Shown piece after piece: positions 48,701 through 53,190 of a stretch of 64,000 nucleotides of DNA. The stretch's first letter is position 1, and every line of letters begins with the position of its first letter. The stretch comes from Planctomycetaceae bacterium (GTDB lineage Bacteria; Planctomycetota; Planctomycetia; Planctomycetales; Planctomycetaceae). Both the position numbers and the translations under genes were made by a program. Location: positions 81,947-145,946 of the forward strand of contig JAKFWA010000135.1 of the NCBI GenBank assembly GCA_021732995.1, given 5' to 3'. The notes below the pieces were generated by a model, which was not told the DNA's origin, ran no database searches, and saw only the letters and a list, made by a program, of their open reading frames with translations.

Positions 48701-51499
48701 TTGGGAGCGGATTCGCTGAATGCTGGTAGCGGAACGGGTGACGTTCTGATTGAGACCGCGGATTCGAGCATGACTCTGACAGCCACCACGCTGTTGATCA
48801 GTTCGACAAGCACAACCGATACGTTGGCTGGTTTTGAAGCTGCCGTGCTAACCGGTGGCGCTGGAGCCAACCAGTTGAATGCGTCGGCAGTAGCATTCTC
48901 TGTGACGCTGGTTGGTTTGGGGGGTAACGACACCCTGACCGGCGGCAGTGCCAATGACTCGCTGAATGGTGGCGACGGGAACGACTCTCTGCTTGGCGGA
49001 TCGGGCAATGACCAGTTGGTCGGCGGTAATAATGACGATTCATTGATTGGCGGTCTGGGCACAGACACGTTGGATGGTGGCGGCGGTGCGGCAGACACAG
49101 TGTCCGAGACCGCTGATTCCAACATGACGCTGACAGCGACCAGCCTGCTGATCAGTGCCACAAGCACGACGGACGTTCTGACGGGCATTGAGGCTGCTGT
49201 CCTCGCTGGCGGCGCGGGTGCGAACCAACTGAATGCCTCTGCGGTCACATTTGCTGTGACGCTGCTCGGTGCGGGCGGCGACGATGTTTTGGCCGGTGGC
49301 TCGGGGAACGATTCGCTGGATGGAGGTGATAGCAACGACTCTCTACTGGGCGGCTCGGGGAATGATCAACTCCTCGGAGGCAACGGGACTGACACCGTTT
49401 CCGGCGGCACAGGAACGGACACGATGGACGGCGGCAGTGGCGTTGGAGACACGCTGCTTGAAGCTGCTGACTCCAACCTCACTCTGACCGCCAGCACCCT
49501 GTTCATTACGTCCACAAGTACAACGGATTCCATCAGCGGATTTGAGGCCGCAATTCTCACGGGCGGCGCTGGCGCGAATACACTTAATGCCTCTGCGGTC
49601 ACATTTGCGGTCACACTGAATGGCGCCGCTGGCAGTGACACTCTGACAAGTGGCAGTGGCGGCGATTCACTGGACGGCGGAGACGGCAACGACTCCCTCA
49701 CAGGCGGAGATGGGAACGATCAGCTCGCGGGGGGGATTGGAGATGACACGCTCACCGGTGGGGTCGGCCAGGACACCCTGCAGGCAGGCGCCGGGTCGGA
49801 TCTTCTCTTCGAAAGCTTCAATGCGGATCTCACGATCACTGCGACCCAATTGATTGGTGTTAGCGGCGTCACAGAGACCGATTCACTGAACGGCTTCGAG
49901 AAGGCGTTGATTCTCGGCGGTGGCAGCGCCAACCGAATTGACGCATCCGCGATCGGAGTGCCAGTGACGCTCTTCGGCGGCGGTGGCAACGATGTCCTGA
50001 TTGGCAGCACGCAGGTTGACTCACTGGATGGTCAGGCAGGTAATGATACCCTGACCGGCCTTGGTGGTGCCGACTCACTGACTGGCGGTGCTGGTAATGA
50101 TACTGTCAAAGAAGCCTTCGATCAGAACCTGACACTGACGAATTCCACACTGCTGGCATCTGGCAACAGCCTGCCAGACGTCACCGACAAGCTCGCTACA
50201 ATTGAATTAGCTGATCTCAGCGGCGGCTTGAGTCGCAATAAGCTCGACTTGAGCGCTTTCGCAGCCAGCCTGGGAACCACGATCAACGGTGGAGGCCAGA
50301 CTGATACCATTATTGGTTCGCCGGGGCCGGATATTATCTTCACGTTGACGGGTAATGACTCGATCAATGGCCTGGGTGGTGCGGACATTATCTCTGCCGG
50401 AAGCGGCAACGACACCATCAGTGGCGGTGATGGGAACGACAATCTCAACGGTCAGAACGGCAACGACTCTGTGCTGGGAGACGCAGGGGCGGACGTGATT
50501 GTGGGCGGTGCCGGAACTGACACCCTGCTCGGCGGTGCTGATAACGATTTCCTGAGCGGTCAAACCGAACCGGGTCTGCTTTTCGGTGGTGATGGCAACG
50601 ACATCCTGCAAGGCAATACCGCGAATGATACGCTCAACGGGGAAGTGGGTGACGATCGTTTGCTGGGCCTGCAGGCTAACGATCTGCTGACGGGCGGTGA
50701 CGGCGCGGACACACTCTTTGGTGGTGCTGGCATCGACACATTGAGTGGCGGCGGCGGAGCGGACGATCTGCGAGGTGAAGGTGGCAATGATACCATCGAC
50801 GGCGGAGCGGACAGCGATCGAATCAACGAAGTGCTTGATACCACAGTGACGATTGTTGGGCTCAATATCATAACCGTCGATCTGGGTAACGATACGATTA
50901 CTAATGTCGAACGTATCAATGTGCTCGGCGGAGCGGGCAGCAACTTTATTGACGCACGACAGGCGTCAGTCCCCGTATTACTTTCCGGAGGCGTTGGCAA
51001 CGACACGCTGCTGGGCGGTTCCAAAGTCGATATTATTGATGGCGGCGAAGGCAACGATGTGATCTCGGGCGGAGCCAGTAACGACATTCTGGAAGGCGGC
51101 GCCGGGACAGACATCGTGTACGAAGTCGCGAATGCCGACTTCACTCTGGTGGGGACCCAGCTCTCATCCAGCGCTACCGGAACGGAGACCGCCGCTAACG
51201 TGGAAGGCTTTGTGCTGGTCGGTGGTACGTCCAACAACAAGTTTGACGCGAGCGCATCCAGTGTTGCCGTGACTCTGCTGGGCGCTGCTGGCAATGACAC
51301 GCTGCTGGGCAGTGGTTTCGCGGACGTTCTGATTGGCGGGCAGCGCAGCAACGTGAATGCAGGTATGGACTCGCTGGTGGGTAACGCAGGCGCGGACGTC
51401 TTTGAGAACGACTCCGAAGATCAGCGAGTCACAGGAGCTGGCGACCAGGTTGTGGCGAATGTCTTCGCCTCACTACCAACCTGGATAGACGCGATCTAG
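24737..51499 (+). CDS. Giant multidomain extracellular protein (8,920 residues): S8 peptidase, beta-helices, FG-GAP/VCBS, SdrD-B, Calx-beta, cadherin-like and RTX repeats
   Basis: The N-terminus carries the planctomycete LEPR-XLL-type signature (AEPLESRCLLA, residues 21-31). An S8 peptidase follows at ~200-590 with Asp212 (VVDSGID), His334 (HRHGTHVAG) and Ser539 (GTSMATPHV). In nucleotide positions the later modules are: beta-helix 26.9-27.9 kb; SdrD-B 27.9-28.2; VCBS 28.2-29.1; FG-GAP blocks 29.2-30.4, 31.0-32.2 and 32.8-34.2; a GEVED domain 30.4-30.9; Ca2+-binding GG-x-G-x-D repeats 32.2-32.5 and 34.3-34.5; beta-helices 34.8-36.2, 38.1-39.8, 39.8-41.1, 41.1-42.3 and 43.4-44.8; SdrD-B at 36.2, 42.3 and 46.2-46.8; two Calx-beta 42.65-43.36; cadherin-like 44.84-45.4; VCBS 46.9-47.9; RTX 48.2-51.4. 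It is probably a Ca2+-stiffened adhesin or cell-envelope polymer. The start is the ATG after AGAGG; a GTG at 24734 is also possible. Confidence 0.95.
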   Translation: MKFTSWLAGWKRRDRRMSRRAEPLESRCLLATMPQPVWFGVVQPGAAVDAAGSASGSTGANAARNGDAVPGTWIVQLSQTGMGVVSGPADAEPFLNGFGADLRVLKGLGLPGQLLVQASSATRNRASAALAANPYVAYFDVNSYVFGPNEATLLPNDADISLLAGLNNEGQTAGSPDADIDAPEAWSAVSTQLGTTNGIKVGSRNVVIGVVDSGIDYTHPDLIANIWLNQGEIPADLPANLRPADVDGDGLITFVDLNANTNNGKVTDGNGNGLIDAGDLLNSKVNPLWANGRDDDLNGFKDDFVGWDFFTTEFSSSGQVTFQGDNDPLDEHRHGTHVAGTIGAVGSNSRFVDNKLRLLATSAGEDRSVGVVGVNWDVSLMALRFLGPNNRGSTANAIEALNYATMMKNRYQPLNGEPGAPPVSGGANIRATNNSWGNPTDQSRVLRDAVAAQAAADIVFVAAAGNGDQFGRGQDNDLIPHFPASLENDHIISVAAVDYQDRLAPFSNYGVQSVDIAAPGSAIRSTIPGGRYGALSGTSMATPHVTGTVALLAALHPDADAHELRSAVLQSADVKPQLTGKLTTNGRLNAFHAVLADTIRPRAELQPIAITDVNVGSTGSLINIRYRDNTAVSVSSFGNADLVVTRDETGETLPLVYRVFTTPLDGPDRTASYQITPPGLTWDANDNGSYTVRLVDGQVRDSSGNFATGQVLGSFDVDITLTGQFLVNDFADVVDANPGDGEALTADNKITLRSAILEANADLATNSIVLPAGTFSFTLGAKNENVGESGDLDIIGSLSIIGAANGSTIIDAKSLDRVFDVRPGAALTLKNITITGGTAPNGEHGGGIRNAGTLTITNSLLAGNSAAGGDGGALQTESKSTTSLTNVTISGNTAARGGGIFNGPSTLSAVNVTIAENIATSIAGGVYSEVNAKTQIRNTLVAKNTAASNRDVFGAFVSGGNNLIGDPTGSTGIPRDVAGNILGTTAVPLDPLLGPLSDNGGSSKTHALISGSPAIEAGNNTDAPPVDQRGELRRPGGLGRVDIGAFELLKGEVRGIAYHDADADGVQDLEDKNGNQKLDSGEDLDGDGKLDHEPGLKGFVIYVDENHNGRRDANERTTTTGLDGSFVFTNLPPGTYTILQETADHFNQTFPRTANFSPEQIEAGGRPSAVVSADFNGDDKPDLAVANELSHDILVYLNTGRSTFQEPTRIILGPNTVPSALAAADFTGDGRVDLAVADRFSKELVLLENQGANEFELRAPLALTGTPTSLSAGRLDAGSSFDLITTFDDADRAVVLLNSGTGDFTVSASLVTGDQPVASALRDFDRDGDSDLVVVNRGGGSLSIYANTNGVFGTPTVIFGGGQGPQAISVADFDLDGKLDLAVGIASASSTSSIALFLGKGDLTFVAPVTFAGGLNPVALQATDVDSDGAADLVIVNQSTNSLSILINTSETTANMTVGQSGPATLPSSGTVDNAKSIKVANDTNGGPSLTDIASFGSSIASLGDLNGDGVTDLAVGARFDSSAGATRGAVFVQFMNSNGTAKSAVKIASDTNGGPTLADGDYFGRAVAALGDLNGDGTADLIVGAEGDDTNSAGGSFSNRGAAYILLLNSNGTVKSSVKIASSTNGGPALQDGDLFGRSAVSLGDLDGDGVIDVAVGAEGDSSGGAVRGAVHVLFLNSNGTVKSSMKLSSGTNGAPTLADSDRFGQAVASLGDVNADGVDDLAVGAGRDDTGGFDRGAVHVLFLNSNGTAKSSVKFAHGTNGGPTLTDQDRFGSALGSIGDLNGDGITDLAVGASRDDTGGIDRGAVHVVLLNTNGTVKSSLKLANGTNGGPTLADSDYFGIAVAGLGDLDGDGVTDLAVGAFGDDTGGSQRGAVHVLFLNAAPPLFDFGDAPDTNSGTGSGNYQTLLTNDGPRHAVNGSQTSLFMGARVDGENDGVPGVRANGDDVTTSPDDEDGLAEPAQDLILTVGTSPVVRVRATNTTGSVATLYGWIDFNRDGVFDNENEQTFVEVPDGTSNDTFILAFPTIPEDAFVGRTYARFRLSSDIAAANSTGPATGGEVEDYVATITHRSDGTVSSVKTVKIAHQMNGGPTLLDNGLFGASMASIGDLDSDGVTDLAVAARGDDTGGFERGAVYVQFMNSNGTVKSGVKIASGMNGGPILVDRDTFGTSVVSVGDLNGDGVTDLAVGASNDDTGGQDRGAVHVLLLNANGTVKSSAKIANGTNGGPTLANYDRLGTSVASLGDLDGDGVTDLAVGAHLDDTNGTSGLNSDRGAVYVLLLNSNGTVKSGLKVGSGVNGGPTLANNDLFGDSAASLGDLDGDGVTDLVVGAHGDDTGGSDRGALHVLLLNANGTVKNSVKITSDANGGPTLSDSDHFGVAVASLPDLDGDGVNDLVAGATGDDTGGDGRGAVYVLLLNADGSVKNSLKLANSTNGGPELVNNDFFGSSVAMLGDLDGDGTTEMAIGARRDSIVGDRRGAVYVVSLNPRFDTLGPDLITGTVNADSLLGGDDDDTIAGLAGNDTLLGEFGNDQLIGGIGNDSLLGGDGNDTLRDGSGSDTLLGEDGDDVIEVSGSVAALQIDGGAGVDELRLTGAGIFVDLTALPDGPLQGIESINIAGSGVNTLTLNLQEVLDLSDSDELTVRRDAGDIVNIGAGWIRDGSDTIGSETFTIYRQVDATLRIQIPSEFPLNALNGANGFRLDGIDAGDRSGISIGSAGDLNGDGFDDIIVGATGGDPGGRNYAGETYVIFGKASGFTDNLSLTALNGTNGFRLDGVDANDLSGWSVGRAGDINGDGFSDLVITDRSDGEAWVMFGKASGFSTSLTLSSLTGSSGFRITGGSFGLTASTAGDVNGDGFDDLLLGASESSPNGAFSGAAYLVFGKASGFSNALSLTSLNGTTGFRMDGIEAGDFAGISVSSAGDINGDGLDDLLIGASQSHSASANPPGEAYVVFGSQSSFPASFNLNTLNGVNGFRMIGLDDSFGRSVRSAGDINGDGLADVVVGAIFADPSGMGNAGESYVLFGDTDAFPASLSVSTLNGSNGFRLSGLNAGDYLGSSVRSAGDFNGDGIDDLLVGASSVDLPGANNAGAAYLLFGSPTGFAASVELGSLDGTTGFRLSVVDADDYAGIAVGAAGDINGDGFDDLMIGATEADPGGDLSAGEVYVIFGSNHAGLVELQAGTAAADTLTGTQGANAADLLIGAQGSDILISDGGGDVLVGGAGNDTVMITSVDFQRIDGGSGSDTLLASDSDSILNLLRIPDSALTGIEAIDLRGGVSQTLIATHREVLNLSGTSNTLTVFADANDLIRIGGGWTAHPQQDIGGSLYQVFTQGSATIRVSAAATVQQSLIMTVTDTTDGIDVDRGDMISGDSSGKTTLRAAIMEANATAGADTILLGAGTFTLTLAGSGENAAGTGDLDITDNLTITGAGREVTFIDAADLDRVFHVLPGKTLTLSGITVRNGTVSGGGGGIYNQGTLNLDFVDISGNAATFGGGLMNEGVANVTSTLLDGNTATSSGGGISNSNFANLTLQNVYLTNNSAGGFGGGLENTGAASLSNVLVRDNKVSTTSGVGGNIYHSGGTTSMAQMLIEDGKAQDGAGLYAGGGTVTIADSEFTSNAATRSGGGVYVSMSSTMTITGSTFAGNTAASNGGAILNTSSSSVSLTNSTLSGNSATANGGGIFDQNSGSLNLLNSTITLNSAGADGGGVISVNGSATLKNTIVSGNTAGVSGADVRGSFISSGSNLIGGVGSATGFGTSGDIIGFSALLGPLRDNGGPTRTHAPLSGSPAIDAGINSGAPTIDQRGFPRPKDGDSNLTDVTDIGAFEVFLGTISGVAFHDRDGDASRDLDGTEPALSGWTIYVDLDGDGQLDSGEPSVVTASDGTFKLTGVTPGNVALQQVPQAGFAVTRPLPINVTLTAGQDVTGVLLPNRFTNQAPVLAATDVTALQPFMPPAAQERGVLVSRLLDGQTDSDAGALKGIAVTDVNSFQGWEYSLDDGSNWIGFGDVSTSSALLLASDAHTRVRYVPSGRPTPGLSGTLTFRAWDQTEGAFPTHHDTTVNGLNTAFSSTTAKLSIILTETYWDGGGDGSSWGDANNWSGDTLPTSDSLVYVDTEGTPTIRLLTEQVTIGRLQIEESFRIGSANEADNPRLTITHSSRLLAPVEVKTNGILVASGNGTVLTLDNAADVLTGELRALAGATINLPTVTNEQFFVDGIDTHVVIVADGAGSQVLIPTLSELIAPSGSNVIIGALEGGKVFLPTLDLVRGPMVFEAGGTGSEISLTDLDTIDDNEIAGPNFEGSTGNLLRLNPGTVNVIGDTTMGGVGASITFGTLNIAEQGGVHTLGQFTGNVVNAGEIDLNGDLAIVGNFTQTSEGVLRVNSTSSEFNRLLVSGPAVLDGLLRVSALNYDDGPEDDLLPPAGTTYELVRFGSRSGDFNATNIQHGDGITFRTAYDADSLNATSAYYVTSTGDSADNNPGDGFALDGDGVQSLRAAVIDANARAGEQIIELPAGTFTLSLAGATEEHALTGDLDIKDDLIIVGSGAATTVIDAADLDRVFDVKSGKRLRIEGVTIRNGKLTGGADGGGILNSGILELVGVILDNNEATATGCEGGAIYNQGTLTISDSKVINSTSWGGGGGLHNAAGFTATISNSTFDNNIVNVGGGGGIDNEDNAVLSVTNSVFTNNKASQGGGIQNFGGQVTVINSLIQGNAAGSGNSGGGFANRSDGVMTITSSTISRNSGQGGGGINNTDTAKLTIIGSTISGNTASGSAAGLASDSTSVVAVTNSTFSGNTNSSNGAGAIRLFAGTLNLTNNTIHANGSSGTSFAGGVHVGGGTANLQNNVITGTLSNRADVLGGFTSLGGNFVGVVTTATGFTHPTDRTGTTGSPLNPQLGPLVNYGGATRTSTLQGAINASAGSIMVASASKFPNVTSFTIQVDSEQMLVSAIDGTTFTVTRGVNGTTAASHSAGATVTLLTLPGVTTPAFYSPLAGSPLIDAGVNGSILLTDQRGAARTLDANGDGIATTDIGSVEYGFVVTTTADTVDANPGDGIAADASGRTSLRAAIMEANALAGYEVIYVPTGTYLLSNAEDRQLSITSHLQVMGASGAIIDAQGQSRVVAIGPTAMATLEALELRNGTVHPSTYGGVVENEGQLTLRNASIRNGSAGAGGGLSNIGTALLEDVSFTSNWGIGGGAIHNAGTLSMVRGALTHNVGLFNSGGLNNEGQVTLASVTIDSNSAGTGGAVRNTGTLTVTGSTLSNNVAGTEAGAIYNFGTLVVSRSTISGNVGQSGFGGGGGILNRGGSLSVSFSTITNNSAGGSGGGIWSSASTVDIDNSIIAGNSSSPSGSPDLSGHYRSGGRNLVGINANSGLPSWDESNPAEGNVFRQFRGIVDGVNGDVIGTLAAPLDIKLGPLAENGGFTRTHALLAGSPAINTGRAASVLDRDQRGVPRSIGAASDIGAFESGYAGIIVNTSLDTVDTQPGDGFARDASGKTSLRAAIMEANALAGTQIIAIPDGIYELTIAGASEDFAVTGDLDIRDGLIIIGGGSKKTCIDAKGLDRVFQVHPGITVEFADVTIQGGRVFGRGGGVSGDGSDMTFRRITMTDNWSGEGGGLFAEGLSNVTNVEDSTFFNNRANTGMGGPDDGWAGAIGVATVININRSTFSGNVAAAHGGAIAEGGTVNITNSTFSGNSAGLDGGAILSSSRVTLLNSTVTMNTAGRDGGGLMNGNNVNWFPQFTIKNSVIAGNTAVGARDVGGFRPVISQGHNLVGIDNNLGFNGTGDMLGTPQSPLDAKLGPLADNGGFTATHLPLPGSLLIDTGSNVGAPVTDQVGNPRPQDADFDGTATVDIGAVERYFGEIHGTVFYDVGADGFHGNSPAEPGLAGRRVYLDLDNDEQFDVGEPSALTLADDPATPGANEAGRYSLLNLVPNPYVVRQVVPDGFVISGVVSNSELRHGSYTLSPGEIVNRFDFANLVTLAIDDVSVLESDVGAGAATFTVTLSQASPVPVTVNYATIEVSTGTGVDLNESQSGIDFLPTSGTLTFSPGETSKTISVTIPGDDLDEFNEPFAVLLSNSTNAAIADGRGDGTIITNGDPSPSVSIVNQSVSEGDRGQNSQLVNVALSVPSGRVVQVNYSVVATGSAVDGKDFVAQTGSITFAPGVTSQSLSLNVLGDFAVETNETFEVRLSEPVAATIGSSTATITILDDDIDLTVNSTADNADTKSGAGIETGVPNEITLRAAVQEANQRDGDDEIVLPAGVYTLDRTGAEDAAASGDLDITLGFLRIRGAGAGLTIIEMGSQATRDRLFQVLAGATLELEGVTLRKGEAPSGQDGGAILNSGEAIIRNSELKDNTARNGGAVFVSASSKLDVEHVLFTNNRAIGTNSLGGAIGTAISTTPEITVLNGTFESNLAIGGGGAIYSGGKATVTTSSFSKNQVVAATGGNARGGAIRSDSSSKLSIYDSSFTQNLAQTSNAGTALGGAVYTNTSSELTISGSTFALNEVKGDGGTTNRNGGALSTQGNATLVNSTFSGNTATTDGGAIQHSTGKLEMNFITVAANSAGRNGGGVTITSGTATTRNSLIATNKVATTPSDVFGSFTSGGYNFIGFIGTATGFADPDLIGTDSKAPLDPQIEPLADNGGPTWTHALKVTQVGEQIIRSPAIDAVNDSKLPATDQRGQARSIDGDDQEGARPDIGAYERLLNRRPAFVNQSFSLAENATAGTTIGTIVVSDPDNNLDTVEVVSGDTDAIQFDPATGKLTASKAFDFESRNAYSITLRATDHNQLSRTAVMTISILDVNEAPLVVGSGLDNRNRRDGDAPEFVDLTGLFEDLDASDSLTYSVASNTNSALVQASLVAGNQLHLTYPNYAGNQNRTPAAITVRATDESGLFVEDTFLITVGPQRTFEYSLVLTRTLTADPSTTVLPSSLSSIGPETEFFVEVWIRDLLVADRSDFPASLSADQASEGILSAAVDLIFDPARSTAVEVIPDSTAFTDASSDVLDPESGLVSNLRGLAPDPLDAPRAVRFAKLGAVKFRSSGNLGSQTFRLALSGNETQTQRVATGPASGTVHPSQIQLGESLTLGIDPGDRVGVTRLFESPFNVSLNGGTSPVGVVARDFDGNGTVDFVTANGSSNSLSYLRAMPGLGFTVSIKPGDFITNLNFGNRAQPGEVQGTVFQDSNRDGVLDANESGLSNWRVYLDVNENGKFDTTESGELEPNTLTDNGRYAFSGVLALTPHTVGIVIDDGYELSTLTQSETQTFTLSAGEVRSNVNFGVDFTSTGGDAGDTGISGYIFRDINKNRVRDVGEGLPNITVYLDLNQNGKFDLNEPTRVTETNATATPEDESGHYLFTNLTNGKYSVRVLAGEAGMRQTSPLNSKFATNSVKTEIGPQSAVAGDFTGDNKLDVVVVNIESSNLAIFGQGASGLTTTGKSVFDLADKNAHGAYAIVSADLDGDEDLDLAVANFLSSNISILLNDKGSFTLAQQKNVGDLPTGIIAVDVDHDDDLDLITANTNGNGITILKNNGSGQFADGKLVSLGTSVISVAALDLNGDQRPELAAVLRDTNQVAILNNDGAGNYTVGTKLTVGQFPVQVVTGNFNADNLLDLAVVNFQSRDLSILLNQGSGKFADAKSVRANVGPTSAVPIDIDMDGDIDLAVTDQITRNRAALDPTTLGLGVTILKNDGTGRFAAEDQDGSAAFPDGIARFGLTSGDMDGDGDLDLFVLDRSQDSMLVLVNNLEASAARVTLASGTTLSDVNFTLEPDLTGDVVINLTGDQDVVVAAVSNKLSVTIDGVVDAKYSSLASADLKTLTINGGTGDNTIDLRGITSAAFTNSGGVGVTVSAGAGNDQIFGSGFADKLSGDIGNDTLTGGLAADSLDGGDGTGDVLIETADSNMTLAGPTLLISSTSTTDQLAGFEAAVLTGGAGANLINASAATIAVTLTGSAGNDSLIGGSTGDSLDGGDGNDSLDGGAGADQLAGGNNDDTLTGGLGADSLNAGSGTGDVLIETADSSMTLTATTLLISSTSTTDTLAGFEAAVLTGGAGANQLNASAVAFSVTLVGLGGNDTLTGGSANDSLNGGDGNDSLLGGSGNDQLVGGNNDDSLIGGLGTDTLDGGGGAADTVSETADSNMTLTATSLLISATSTTDVLTGIEAAVLAGGAGANQLNASAVTFAVTLLGAGGDDVLAGGSGNDSLDGGDSNDSLLGGSGNDQLLGGNGTDTVSGGTGTDTMDGGSGVGDTLLEAADSNLTLTASTLFITSTSTTDSISGFEAAILTGGAGANTLNASAVTFAVTLNGAAGSDTLTSGSGGDSLDGGDGNDSLTGGDGNDQLAGGIGDDTLTGGVGQDTLQAGAGSDLLFESFNADLTITATQLIGVSGVTETDSLNGFEKALILGGGSANRIDASAIGVPVTLFGGGGNDVLIGSTQVDSLDGQAGNDTLTGLGGADSLTGGAGNDTVKEAFDQNLTLTNSTLLASGNSLPDVTDKLATIELADLSGGLSRNKLDLSAFAASLGTTINGGGQTDTIIGSPGPDIIFTLTGNDSINGLGGADIISAGSGNDTISGGDGNDNLNGQNGNDSVLGDAGADVIVGGAGTDTLLGGADNDFLSGQTEPGLLFGGDGNDILQGNTANDTLNGEVGDDRLLGLQANDLLTGGDGADTLFGGAGIDTLSGGGGADDLRGEGGNDTIDGGADSDRINEVLDTTVTIVGLNIITVDLGNDTITNVERINVLGGAGSNFIDARQASVPVLLSGGVGNDTLLGGSKVDIIDGGEGNDVISGGASNDILEGGAGTDIVYEVANADFTLVGTQLSSSATGTETAANVEGFVLVGGTSNNKFDASASSVAVTLLGAAGNDTLLGSGFADVLIGGQRSNVNAGMDSLVGNAGADVFENDSEDQRVTGAGDQVVANVFASLPTWIDAI
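29160..32200 (+). repeat. Two arrays of FG-GAP (integrin-type) repeats of about 200 bp
   Basis: Within the giant gene, units of roughly 66-70 codons recur, each with FGxSVASLGDLDGDGVTDLA followed by VGAxxDDTGG, RGAVHVL and NSNGTVKSS. Six units precede and six follow the GEVED domain at 30.4-30.9 kb. The DxDGDG segments are Ca2+-binding loops. Units differ at the third codon positions, so the array is old rather than freshly amplified. Confidence 0.85.
48398..50160 (+). repeat. Tandem ~354-bp RTX modules in the giant gene
   Basis: The segment ETADSNMTL recurs in register at 48398, 48752, 49106, 49460 (as EAADSNLTL) and, more diverged, 49811, giving a 351-354 bp period. Each unit has a strand-rich part (LLISSTSTTDxLAGFEAAVLTGGAGANxLNASA) and a block of Ca2+-binding GGxGNDxLxGG nonapeptides. 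More diverged units continue to about 51.3 kb. These repeats fold as Ca2+-dependent beta-rolls in known RTX proteins. Confidence 0.88.
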
Positions 51500-51623
51500 T
51501 AACGACTCGTCGGTCGGAAGTTGGCGGCCAATCGGCGGCTCATTCGCGGTTGCCGACTGTCGCTGTTACGACGGTCGACCGGTACCATCACGTCGCATTC
51601 GTGTCGCTATCGGGGGATGGTCC

Positions 51624-53174
51624 ATGTCGCGATTTCTGCTCGTATCGCTTGCCATCGTCGAAGTGCTGTTCAGCTTCTCCCTGGGTGCCTCAAGGGCCGA
51701 CGAAGCGACAGCGTTGGCAGAGTTGATTGATCGGCAGATCCAGACTCGGCTTGAGTCTGAAAAGCTGACTTACGCACCGCAGGCTGATGACGCGGAGTTC
51801 ATTCGACGGGTGTCCCTTGATCTGCACGGAGTTGTTCCAGCCGCCGATCGAACTACGCAGTTCCTGAACAGCTCTGATCCCAACAAGCAAGCGCAGTTGA
51901 TTGAGGAGCTACTAGCTAGCCCACGGTTTGGCGAGTACTTCGGAGACGTGTGGCGCAAGCGGTTCATCTCGCCCCTGGCGACCGATCAGCGTGTGCAGTC
52001 GGACAAGTTTGCCGGTTGGCTGGCCGCTCGGTTCAACAACAACGATGGCTGGGATCAGATTGCGTCCGATCTTCTCACGGCGACCGGCAAGCTCGAAGAC
52101 AACGCGGCGGTGACCTACCTGATTGAAGGTCGGTTTCCGCTGAGTGTCACGGACCTCACGGATTTGAGTTCCCGTTACTTTCTGGGAGTGCGACTCAACT
52201 GCGCGCAGTGCCACGACCACCCGTTCGTGGACTGGAAGCGGCAAGACTACTGGGGAATGGCCGCGTTCTTCGCGCAGATCCAGACTCCGGGGCGAGCGAA
52301 GATGGTCTACGTGGCAGGTGTGCGGGACGATCCCCGAATGACCCTTGCGACGCTCAAGCGGGCAGACACGATCGAGGGTCTTCAGTTGATCGCCCCAACG
52401 TTCCTGGGCGGCAAGGAACTCAAAGTCGGTGGCAAGCAAACCTATCGCAGCGCGCTCGCTGAGTGGACGACTTCCCGCGACAATCCGTACTTCGCTCGAG
52501 CGATGGTCAATCGGATGTGGTGGCACTTCTTCGGTCGTGGAATCGTCAACCCGGTCGACGACATGCACTCGGGTAATACGCCTTCTCATCCGGAACTGCT
52601 GGATCAGTTGAGTCGACGGTTCGCTGAGTCCGGCTTCGATCTCAAGCTGCTGTGCCGGGCCATCGCATCCAGCCGCACGTACCAGCAAACGAGTCGTCCC
52701 GGAGATCAGGACGAAGCCGCGTCCGCGCTGTTCGCCCGCATGTCGATCAAGGTGTTGACTCCCGAGCAATTGTATGACTCGCTGGTGTCCATTCTGGGAG
52801 TGCCTTCCAAGGGAGGTGGAGCCAGCAAAGGCCCGGCACTGCGTCATGAGTTCTGTCAGTTCTTTGCTGGCGATGGCGAGCCCGATCCTCTGCGCTATGA
52901 CCGAGGGATCCCTCATCTGCTGCGGCTGATGAACTCACCGCAATTCGCGGGGCCGAACCTGAATACTTTGGTCTCAAAAATTCAGGCGAGTCATGGCTCA
53001 CCAGATGGTGTGATCGAAGCTCTGTTCCTCTCCATCCTGTCGCGTCGACCGACGGACGTTGAATCGCGGCTAGTGAAAGCACAGTTGGATGACGGGAAAG
53101 TGTCGCCGCAGAACGCTTACCGGGAACTCGCCTGGGCGTTGCTGATGAGCAGTGAGTTTTCGTTGAACCATTAA
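51624..53174 (+). CDS. DUF1549/DUF1553 protein with CxxCH motif
   Basis: The 516-residue secreted protein has a signal peptide (MSRFLLVSLAIVEVLFSFSLGASRA). The planctomycete DUF1549 domain (DAEFIRRVSLDLHGVVPAADRT, ASPRFGEYFGDVWRKRF) is followed by a C-x2-C-H motif (NCAQCHDHPF, Cys193, Cys196, His197) that could bind haem or metal. The DUF1553 domain (NPYFARAMVNRMWWHFFGRGIVNPVDDM, LLDQLSRRF, SRTYQQTSRP) ends the protein. It lacks the N-terminal cytochrome domain of longer relatives. A GGGGGA site precedes the start. It is followed after 16 bp by a DUF1501 gene, the standard planctomycete pair; the biochemical role of the family is unknown, with links to polysaccharide use suggested. Confidence 0.92.
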   Translation: MSRFLLVSLAIVEVLFSFSLGASRADEATALAELIDRQIQTRLESEKLTYAPQADDAEFIRRVSLDLHGVVPAADRTTQFLNSSDPNKQAQLIEELLASPRFGEYFGDVWRKRFISPLATDQRVQSDKFAGWLAARFNNNDGWDQIASDLLTATGKLEDNAAVTYLIEGRFPLSVTDLTDLSSRYFLGVRLNCAQCHDHPFVDWKRQDYWGMAAFFAQIQTPGRAKMVYVAGVRDDPRMTLATLKRADTIEGLQLIAPTFLGGKELKVGGKQTYRSALAEWTTSRDNPYFARAMVNRMWWHFFGRGIVNPVDDMHSGNTPSHPELLDQLSRRFAESGFDLKLLCRAIASSRTYQQTSRPGDQDEAASALFARMSIKVLTPEQLYDSLVSILGVPSKGGGASKGPALRHEFCQFFAGDGEPDPLRYDRGIPHLLRLMNSPQFAGPNLNTLVSKIQASHGSPDGVIEALFLSILSRRPTDVESRLVKAQLDDGKVSPQNAYRELAWALLMSSEFSLNH

Positions 53175-53190
53175 TGCAAAGGAGCCGCTG

